Assembly (NCBI GenBank): GCA_027858635.1
Contig: JAQICG010000330.1
Location: 1-6,143 of the forward strand
Direction of reading: 5' to 3'
Source: Gammaproteobacteria bacterium
Lineage (GTDB): Bacteria; Pseudomonadota; Gammaproteobacteria; SZUA-229
Length of the DNA stretch: 6,143 bases
In this document: piece after piece, positions 1-4,676 of the stretch
Numbering within the stretch: the first letter of the stretch is position 1
Layout of the letters: every line of letters begins with the position of its first letter
The notes under the pieces: generated by a model
The model's database searches: none
Seen by the model: the letters and a program-made list of their open reading frames with translations, nothing else
What the model was told of the DNA's origin: nothing
Position numbers and translations under genes: made by a program

Positions 1-1
1 G

Positions 2-64
2 CAATGCTCCGTACTCGCGCTTAAACCCTCCGGTTTTGTTACACCGGTAAAGCTTGATGACTAG
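2..64 (+). CDS. Possible C-terminal end of an unidentified protein (partial, tentative)
   Basis: The frame is open from the left edge to a TAG at 62-64 and would encode about 20 residues ending in PVKLDD. The composition is plausible for a protein C-terminus, but the stretch is far too short to identify. The stop codon is also the first triplet of the 30-bp repeat unit at 62-91, so the repeat may supply the stop. A second frame ends at a TAA at 22-24, so this is a weak call; it could equally be non-coding. Confidence 0.25.
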   Translation, partial: QCSVLALKPSGFVTPVKLDD

Positions 65-91
65 GAGTCGGTCGGATTCAGGATGAATTGG
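62..91 (+). repeat. 30-bp direct repeat, copy 1 (left end of the palindromic element)
   Basis: TAGGAG, three variable bases, then 21 bases beginning GTCGGATTCAGG are shared with 1134-1163 in the same orientation. The match is 27 of 30, with the mismatches confined to the three-base spacer (TCG here, GCT in copy 2). The copy contains the left terminal inverted repeat of the element at 69-220. Confidence 0.8.
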
Positions 92-220
92 CTGCGGAAG
101 CGGGAGAGCGGCCCAAACCTCCCCGATTTTTCGTTGCGTAGAATAACTATGCGCCTCAAAATCGGTAAAATCTGTGCTCACTCTCCCACTCCCTCGCTTC
201 AATCCCCCTAAACCCGACAG
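69..220. mobile_element. MITE-like palindromic intergenic element
   Basis: This non-coding stretch of about 150 bp is one nested palindrome. The outer arms GTCGGATTCAGG (71-82) and CCTAAACCCGAC (207-218) are inverted repeats matching at 10 of 12 positions. Inside them, GAAGCGGGAGAG (97-108) pairs with GGGAGAG/GAAGCG complements at 181-200. Next comes the perfect 8-bp pair CCGATTTT (123-130) / AAAATCGG (158-165), then GCGTAG (136-141) / CTATGC (147-152) with one G-T pair and an AATAA loop. The right end reads CCGACAG, the exact complement of the CTGTCGG that opens the second copy of the left end at 1141. No transposase is encoded. Terminal inverted repeats, small size and a second copy nearby suggest a non-autonomous element. 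A structured RNA is the alternative. No clear target-site duplication is visible. Confidence 0.5.
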
Positions 221-302
221 TCGTCTGGAGAAGATACAGGATACAGTCTATCTGGAAACCTTGCTGAAGGTAGTGAATTGCACCGCTTCAGACGGCAGGC
301 AT
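221..302. other. Intergenic stretch without an assignable feature
   Basis: This stretch lies between the palindromic element and the terminator. I see no ribosome-binding site followed by a credible start, no tRNA fold and no strong inverted repeat. A + frame open across it is the antisense-overlapping frame that runs on through adk, so I do not regard it as a gene. Confidence 0.5.
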
Positions 303-340
303 AAAAAAACCGCCGACTGTTTCCAGTCAGCGGTTTTTTT
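303..340. terminator. Bidirectional rho-independent terminator downstream of adk
   Basis: An almost perfectly symmetrical hairpin: AAAAAAACCGC (303-313) pairs with GCGGTTTTTTT (330-340), a single C/A mismatch follows (314/329), then GACTG (315-319) pairs with CAGTC (324-328) around a TTTC loop. Read on the minus strand it ends in a U tract and begins about 30 nt after the adk stop, so it should terminate adk. Read on the + strand it also ends in seven Ts, so it would insulate adk from transcription arriving from the left. Confidence 0.92.
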
Positions 341-371
341 CGATCAGCTTTACAGCCGGATATGGACTTTA

Positions 372-1013
372 TTACTTGCCCAGTTTGGCTTGAATCGCAT
401 CGATCACGGCATCACTGGAAGTCGCATCGACCTTCAGCAGCATGCCTTCGTTTTCGTAGAAACCAATCAGCGGTGCTGTCTGCTCGTTATAAACGCTCAG
501 GCGGTTGTTGATGGCTTCTTCGGTTTCGTCTTCACGCTGAACCACAGGCTCGCCACATTTGTCACATACGCCTTCAACTTTAGGCGGGTTGGATTTTACG
601 TTGTAGATCTCACCGCAGCCGGTACAGGTGCGACGGGTAGTCAGGCGATCGAGAATAACTTCGGTTGGTACTTCGATGCTAACGGCGAAGTCCAGCTTCT
701 CGCCCATTTTTTCCAGCAGTACTTTCAGTGCTTCAGCCTGGGGAATGGTGCGAGGGAAACCGTCGAGCAGGTAGCCGGCCTTGCAGTCATCCTCTTTCAG
801 ACGTTCTTCCATAATGCCCATGATCAGATCATCAGAAACCAGATCACCGGCCTTCATGGCGGCCTGGGCTTTTTTGCCCAGCTCAGTGCCGGCAGCGACG
901 GCGCCACGCAGAATGTCACCAGTGGAAATTTGGACAGAACCGTCCATTTTAGTCAGTAATTTTGCAACAGTGCCTTTACCTGCACCAGGCGCACCTAATA
1001 GTATCAGTTTCAT
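372..1013 (-). CDS. adk: Adenylate kinase (zinc-type LID)
   Basis: Catalyses ATP + AMP = 2 ADP in the cytoplasm and keeps adenylate pools balanced. The 213-aa product has the usual bacterial length. Visible motifs are the P-loop GAPGAGKGT (residues 7-15), the AMP-site TGDILR (31-36), the DGFPR motif (84-88) and the LID at about 122-159, followed by the catalytic Arg160 and Arg171 region. The LID carries CxxC (Cys130, Cys133) and a second CxxC (Cys150, Cys153), the four-cysteine structural-zinc arrangement typical of Gram-positive and many other adenylate kinases and unlike the metal-free LID of E. coli Adk. The ATG is supported by GAGG at 1021-1024, seven bases upstream. A strong terminator lies about 30 nt past the stop, and 168 nt separate it from the DUF4202 gene, so it is probably monocistronic. 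I see only weak promoter-like hexamers in the leader. Confidence 0.97.
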   Translation of the reverse strand: MKLILLGAPGAGKGTVAKLLTKMDGSVQISTGDILRGAVAAGTELGKKAQAAMKAGDLVSDDLIMGIMEERLKEDDCKAGYLLDGFPRTIPQAEALKVLLEKMGEKLDFAVSIEVPTEVILDRLTTRRTCTGCGEIYNVKSNPPKVEGVCDKCGEPVVQREDETEEAINNRLSVYNEQTAPLIGFYENEGMLLKVDATSSDAVIDAIQAKLGK

Positions 1014-1133
1014 GGGATATCCTCAGAAATCGTTAAAGTCTGTGAAGAGATGGCATACTTTATCCCATCCGTGCACGTAAAAAAGAGTGCGCATTTTCTT
1101 GGTTTTAGGCCATTAAAGCAAATAAATTTACCT

Positions 1134-1163
1134 TAGGAGGCTGTCGGATTCAGGATGAATTGG
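1134..1163 (+). repeat. 30-bp direct repeat, copy 2 (solo end of the palindromic element)
   Basis: Second copy of the unit at 62-91, in the same orientation, lying between the adk leader and the stop of the DUF4202 gene. CTGTCGGATTCAGG (1141-1154) matches the complement of the right end of the 69-220 element at 12 of 14 positions. No matching right end follows before the DUF4202 stop at 1182-1184, so this looks like a solitary or truncated element end. Confidence 0.75.
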
Positions 1164-1181
1164 TTTTAACGCGAATGCACG

Positions 1182-1790
1182 CTAGTCACTGGACAGCGCT
1201 TTCTGAATCAGCGGCACCAGCGGTTCCGGCAGGTTCACGCTGCCCGAGAGCGCAAACTGTTGCGCCGGCTCACTCATTTTCCGCCAGGTCTTACGGATGA
1301 TATCAATCCATTTGGCTTCATCGTATTCAGGGTGCTTGGTGGCGAAGGCCAGCATGTAGTGCTCGATGAAAACCAGTGCCGCAATGTCTTCCACCAGCTG
1401 GGTATCGGGATTGGTCTTCAGCGCTTTTTTGCCCACCGCCTGCTTAACCCGTTCCAGGCTGGCCTCGTCATAACCCGCCTGCGCCATCAGTTCCGCCAGT
1501 GTATTGGCGTGAAAGGTATACAGCGCGGTGCGCCACTGATGGTAACCCTTTCGATCCATCGGATAATCGCTGCGCGCGGATTTCCAGCGCTGGATATGCT
1601 GGGCGCGAATCGCCAGTTTCATCACCTCATCGGTTTCCGGAGCAAAGCGTTGCAGCATGTCAGACATGTAATGTGAATATAACAGTTCTTTAGGCCACTC
1701 CCTGTTTTCAGCATCGGTGACGGTATTCGGGTCTTCGCTGTTGGCCTGATCAATCAGATCGCGTGCTTTTTCGTAGGCTTGCTGTGACAT
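1182..1790 (-). CDS. DUF4202 family protein
   Basis: The 202-aa, soluble, probably all-helical protein has no signal peptide or membrane segment. I recognise the DUF4202 pattern: WPKELLYSHYM (32-42), AQHIQRW (63-69), a YP..R.GY..WR block (76-87) followed by His94, VEDIAALVFIEHYM (133-146) and TWRKMS (168-173). The function of the family is not established. The spaced invariant-looking residues His65, His94, Glu134-Asp135 and Glu143 on predicted helices resemble a metal-binding HD-type arrangement, which would suggest a phosphohydrolase, but that is inference. The ATG at 1790 has only a weak upstream AGAGAA, and no better start is visible. A perfect TATAAT lies about 47 nt upstream in the divergent intergenic region. 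It reads away from the CD-NTase-like gene, and a repeat end sits 18 nt past its stop. Confidence 0.85.
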   Translation of the reverse strand: MSQQAYEKARDLIDQANSEDPNTVTDAENREWPKELLYSHYMSDMLQRFAPETDEVMKLAIRAQHIQRWKSARSDYPMDRKGYHQWRTALYTFHANTLAELMAQAGYDEASLERVKQAVGKKALKTNPDTQLVEDIAALVFIEHYMLAFATKHPEYDEAKWIDIIRKTWRKMSEPAQQFALSGSVNLPEPLVPLIQKALSSD

Positions 1791-1829
1791 GCGGTTTCTC
1801 TGTAGTTAAAAATATAGGGGTGATGCGTA

Positions 1830-1877
1830 GCCGGTAATTATACCCGACCGGCAGGCAAATATTTAGTCGAATATTTA
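1830..1877 (-). promoter_or_regulatory. Putative promoter and operator of the DUF4202 gene
   Basis: On the minus strand a perfect -10 box TATAAT (1842-1837) lies upstream of the DUF4202 ATG. It is enclosed by the inverted repeat GCCGGT (1830-1835) / ACCGGC (1847-1852), a geometry expected of a repressor operator over the promoter. The -35 position (about 1860-1865) has no good TTGACA match but overlaps the first of two AATATTTA direct repeats (1858-1865 and 1870-1877), spaced 12 bp start to start. The -10 box and the repeats are seen directly; the regulatory role is inference. Confidence 0.5.
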
Positions 1878-1934
1878 CAGGCCAAACAGTTTCGATTTGA
1901 GTATTATGGATTCAATATAAAAAATTTTAACCCT

Positions 1935-2888
1935 ATGATGAACAAAAATTCGCTGACCATAACCATCGACGAAGGCCTGTGTGCGCTGGACGCCTCGCTG
2001 GTCATCAACGTGCTCCAGCATTCGTTGATCTCAAGCCGGCGGTGCGAAATTGAAAAAATAATGGTCGAGGAGTTCGATGCCCTGGGCACGGAGTTGCCGG
2101 GATCATTCGCGCGTAACACCATGATCCAGCCGCTACAGGACAATACTATCGAGTTGTTTGTGTTACTCAGGCTCGAGTGTGGTCAGATGAACACGCCGGG
2201 CGAACTGATGCACAAGTTCGAGGCGCTACTGGTCAGTCATTATCCTGATGCAGCACTCTGCCATAAAGGTGCGGCGGTGGTGGTCGAATTCCCCGAATTC
2301 AGCTTTCATGTGGTGGCCGGTTTTTTCAGGCAGGATCGGGGCTATGTGGTGGCCGATGGCAAGCATCAGCAATGGCTTAAAACCAATCCGGGTATTCATT
2401 ATTACGCACTTGATGCCGACAACCATCGCCACAGGGGTTTGCTGCTGCCGGTAATCAGAATTATAAAATATTGGAATCAGTGCAATGGCGCGCTGTTCGA
2501 TGATTATTTTCTGGTGCTGCTGGACAAGGAGATTCTGCAACAGAATAAATTCAATTCTTACGTGCAGGCGATAAAAATTATATTCAAAAATGCGATTGCG
2601 CTGGTGGTGTTCACCATTGATGATCCGGCCGATTCGGGCAGTCAGATGGAGGGCTTGAAAGATATCGAAAAGATGATCGAGGCGATGTTCTGTTTTAAGG
2701 ACTGCCACGGTTATATCGTTCAGGCCGAGAAGCATGAAAAAAGGGGCGATCTTATCTCCGCCTACAAAATATTCGGCAAAATCTTTGCGGGACAGTTTCC
2801 CGGTTACGTGGAGATGATGGCCAAAAAACTCGACGCCAATGGCATTACCGGGGTGGAAGCGCTGCAAATAATGCGCGATGCGACCTGA
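1935..2888 (+). CDS. CD-NTase (SMODS-like) fold protein with degenerate catalytic site
   Basis: The 317-aa protein shows the layout of cGAS/DncV-like nucleotidyltransferases. It has the substrate-loop motif PGSFARNTMIQPL (55-67) followed by a beta strand NTIELFVLL (70-78), a second strand FSFHVVAGF (122-130), W-x-x-TNP-x-x-H (147-155), the helix VIRIIKYWN (173-181), DDPADSGS (229-236) and a C-terminal helical bundle ending AYKIFGKIFAGQFPGY (276-291). In active members the first strand carries D/E-x-D/E and the second a third Asp. Here those positions are Thr71, Glu73 and His125, so cyclic-oligonucleotide synthesis is unlikely. The gene begins ATGATG with no recognisable Shine-Dalgarno sequence; a TATAAA at 1916-1921 is close enough to suggest a very short or leaderless 5' end. 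It stands alone, convergent with the aldolase gene, with no CBASS effector beside it. A hand count of 2461-2640 gives about 42% G+C against about 65% for 3601-3780 in the aldolase gene, which suggests transfer. It could be a regulator or a decaying defence gene. Confidence 0.75.
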   Translation: MMNKNSLTITIDEGLCALDASLVINVLQHSLISSRRCEIEKIMVEEFDALGTELPGSFARNTMIQPLQDNTIELFVLLRLECGQMNTPGELMHKFEALLVSHYPDAALCHKGAAVVVEFPEFSFHVVAGFFRQDRGYVVADGKHQQWLKTNPGIHYYALDADNHRHRGLLLPVIRIIKYWNQCNGALFDDYFLVLLDKEILQQNKFNSYVQAIKIIFKNAIALVVFTIDDPADSGSQMEGLKDIEKMIEAMFCFKDCHGYIVQAEKHEKRGDLISAYKIFGKIFAGQFPGYVEMMAKKLDANGITGVEALQIMRDAT

Positions 2889-2931
2889 CAAAATTCAGGC
2901 CGTTTAATCGCGCAGCATTAAATCCTCAGCA

Positions 2932-4218
2932 CTATAAACCGATGAGTTTTGTGTAACTGGTCGCTGGCGATTTCAGCGTGTTCAGTGCCGCAGTGGCACC
3001 GGCTGTTTTTGCACTGCCGGCTAATGGCAACAAAAACGTATTCCGGCTGTCCTGATAATTGACGCTGATCTTGTCGCCGACTACAGGGCGAAATAGCGTA
3101 TTGTTGAATTCAGTGAAGTGCGGGTGTTCACGATAGGAATCAAAGGCCGCCCTGTGGCATAAACGCACCCGCCAGCAGAAACGAAATTTGTTGTCTTCCT
3201 TCAGGGCCTCGCCCGCGAAGACCTCGCGAACGCCGGGAATGGTGACGAGCAGCTGACGTCCCTGTTCCATTGCGGCATGGCTCTGCTGGTCGTTGATGCG
3301 TTCCACGTTATACATAATGAGCTGTTCGACCGGCGCCCAGGGTTCACACTGGGTTAGCACTTCAGCGGCGCGCCCGGCACTGCCCCAGAGGCGCAGGCAG
3401 CGTTCCACTTCATGGCCGATGGCCTCCTTCACACCCGCCTTCAATTCAATGAAACTGCCGTGGGGGTTCTGCTTAATCTGCGTGCGCATGGTTTTGGCGG
3501 CGATATCCGAGAGCGCGGTAAAGTAGTTTATTTTGGCCACACCCAGTGATGTCAGTCGGCGGAACTGGTCTTCATTGAGGCCGCTACCGCCATGAATCAC
3601 CAGCGGGATGTTGACCGCCTGATTGAGCTGCTTCAGGCGCTGAAAATCCAGCTTGGCGCGGCCCTTCATGCGCCCCTGTACCGTGCCGATGGAGACAGCG
3701 AGGCCGTCAACCCCGGTGCGCTCGACATAGACTTTGGCTTCGGCGGGCACGGTGAGAGCGGATTCGCCCGGGTGCTGCTCGACACCTTCGCCTTCCACAC
3801 CGGCGACGTAACCCAGCTCGCCAATCACCGGCACGCCGCAACCGTGCGCCATCTCTACCACATCACGAGTGAGCTGAATATTCTCCGGCAGGTTACGATT
3901 GGAGGCGTCGAGCATGATGCTGTTGCAGCCCAGGTTGATGGCCCGGGTCGCCGACTCGAGGCTGTGGCCATGATCCAGCTGGATGGCCACGGGCACCGAA
4001 GCACGTTGGGCGGCGGCCTCAACGGCGGGCAGCATCAGCTCGTAATCGTAGTGGGCGAAATGGGGTTCGGCGATACTGAGAATCACCGGCGCCCGACACT
4101 TCTCCGCGGCATCCATCACCGCTTCAAGAAAATCGAGGCTGACCAGATCAAAAGCACCTACCGCATAGTTGTTTTGGTAAGCGTGATAGAGCATGTCGCG
4201 CATGTTGACTAGTGCCAT
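2932..4218 (-). CDS. Class II ketose-bisphosphate aldolase fused to a Dabb domain
   Basis: Probably cleaves or forms fructose-1,6-bisphosphate (or a related ketose bisphosphate) from triose phosphates. Its position after cbbO points to Calvin-cycle use, though the sequence is of the GatY/KbaY/Fba TIM-barrel type. Residues 1-290 are the barrel: LDHGHS with catalytic Asp82 and zinc ligand His83, IMLDAS (101-106), GELG with Glu134, and IHGGSG with zinc ligand His209 and the phosphate loop, then KINYFT (229-234). The motif usually read GT-x-H-G is GTVQG (178-182): the expected zinc ligand is Gln181. Residues about 297-390 match a stress-responsive A/B-barrel (Dabb) domain: VEQLIMYNVE, IPGVREVFAG, FDSYREHPHFTEF, LFRPVVGDKISVNYQ. 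A 38-residue tail of low complexity follows. At 428 aa it is far longer than the usual 280-350. GAGGAG (4225-4230) lies six bases before the ATG. No clear terminator follows. Confidence 0.88.
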   Translation of the reverse strand: MALVNMRDMLYHAYQNNYAVGAFDLVSLDFLEAVMDAAEKCRAPVILSIAEPHFAHYDYELMLPAVEAAAQRASVPVAIQLDHGHSLESATRAINLGCNSIMLDASNRNLPENIQLTRDVVEMAHGCGVPVIGELGYVAGVEGEGVEQHPGESALTVPAEAKVYVERTGVDGLAVSIGTVQGRMKGRAKLDFQRLKQLNQAVNIPLVIHGGSGLNEDQFRRLTSLGVAKINYFTALSDIAAKTMRTQIKQNPHGSFIELKAGVKEAIGHEVERCLRLWGSAGRAAEVLTQCEPWAPVEQLIMYNVERINDQQSHAAMEQGRQLLVTIPGVREVFAGEALKEDNKFRFCWRVRLCHRAAFDSYREHPHFTEFNNTLFRPVVGDKISVNYQDSRNTFLLPLAGSAKTAGATAALNTLKSPATSYTKLIGL

Positions 4219-4240
4219 GATGTACTCCTCGTTACTGTGT

Positions 4241-4261
4241 TTAACCTGAATTCACGGTTAA
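4241..4261 (-). promoter_or_regulatory. Palindrome upstream of the aldolase gene
   Basis: TTAACC (4241-4246) and GGTTAA (4256-4261) are perfect inverted arms. Between them lies TGAATTCA (4247-4254), itself an 8-bp palindrome, plus one unpaired base. The site ends 23 bases upstream of the aldolase ATG, just before its ribosome-binding site, in the 77-nt gap after orf123. It could be an operator or a weak RNA hairpin affecting translation. LysR-type regulators such as CbbR bind imperfect AT-rich dyads, but I cannot assign this one. Confidence 0.35.
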
Positions 4262-4295
4262 GCCACGGATCCAGGTTTAAGTCTATGGCCTGTTG

Positions 4296-4667
4296 TCAGC
4301 AGGCCGTATGGTTGTCATCGTGCAGGCGTTTTTCCAGTTCGGCCTGCACCAGTTGCAGCGAATGAGCGCGTACTTTGGAAGCCGCGAAGTGGTAGTAGTT
4401 CAGCTTGCATTTGACGGGCAGGTGCAGCGCATCTCGCCCCTCATCTTCAAACTCCACCCAGGCCAGAATGGGAATGTCATTCTGGCGCTCATCGGCGCAC
4501 ACCCAGGCCCGCGCTTCCAGAATCATCACAAACCCCGGGTAATCCGGCAGCGGCAGTCGCAACGGCATGGTGAAGCGCCGTTTTGCGAGCCGCCACAGGT
4601 TATACAGTTTTGCCTCGACCTCATCATTGCGCTGTGCGCAGTAGGGGACGTCTGCAATTCTGCTCAC
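4296..4667 (-). CDS. Uncharacterised protein in the cbb cluster
   Basis: I do not recognise this 123-aa protein. It is soluble, with no signal peptide or membrane segment. It has a basic helix AKLYNLWRLAKRR (19-31), a beta-rich middle with strands FVMILEARAWVC (46-57) and IPILAWVEFED (65-75), a basic strand LPVKCKLNYYHF (83-94) and a C-terminal helix about 98-116. The start is GTG at 4667, chosen because TAGGAG (4679-4674) sits six bases upstream and the next Met is residue 34. The TAG of that ribosome-binding site is also the stop codon of cbbO, and only 9 nt separate the genes, so the two are almost certainly co-transcribed and probably translationally coupled. A role linked to RuBisCO activation or Calvin-cycle control is suggested by position only. 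Confidence 0.82.
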   Translation of the reverse strand: MSRIADVPYCAQRNDEVEAKLYNLWRLAKRRFTMPLRLPLPDYPGFVMILEARAWVCADERQNDIPILAWVEFEDEGRDALHLPVKCKLNYYHFAASKVRAHSLQLVQAELEKRLHDDNHTAC

Positions 4668-4676
4668 GGTTTTCTC

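Noticed and set aside
62..220. Integron attC site
   Set aside because: It has inverted structure, but neither the RYYYAAC / GTTRRRY core pair nor an integrase or cassette layout is present.
174..959. Long + strand frame (261 codons) across the palindromic element and adk
   Set aside because: Most of it is the antisense of adk, whose motifs are unmistakable. It begins at a GTG inside the palindromic element with no ribosome-binding site and has no recognisable domain.
2226..2891. 221-codon minus-strand frame opposite the CD-NTase-like gene
   Set aside because: The + strand reading shows a coherent nucleotidyltransferase-fold pattern. The minus reading is His/Ile-rich shadow sequence without motifs.
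2903..2922. TTTAAT-N8-ATTAAA hairpin between the convergent genes as a terminator
   Set aside because: The stem is six A-T pairs only with no U tract in either direction; too weak.
3592..4212. 206-codon + strand frame opposite the aldolase gene
   Set aside because: It is antisense to the conserved aldolase barrel and shows no protein family pattern.
1935..4218. A CBASS defence operon built on the CD-NTase-like gene
   Set aside because: No effector, Cap2/Cap3 or HORMA/TRIP13-type gene is adjacent, the neighbours are metabolic and on the opposite strand, and the catalytic residues are missing.
4287..4305. GGCCTG-N7-CAGGCC inverted repeat over the orf123 stop codon as a terminator
   Set aside because: The stem is only six bases and no U tract follows on the minus strand, so read-through into the aldolase gene is expected.
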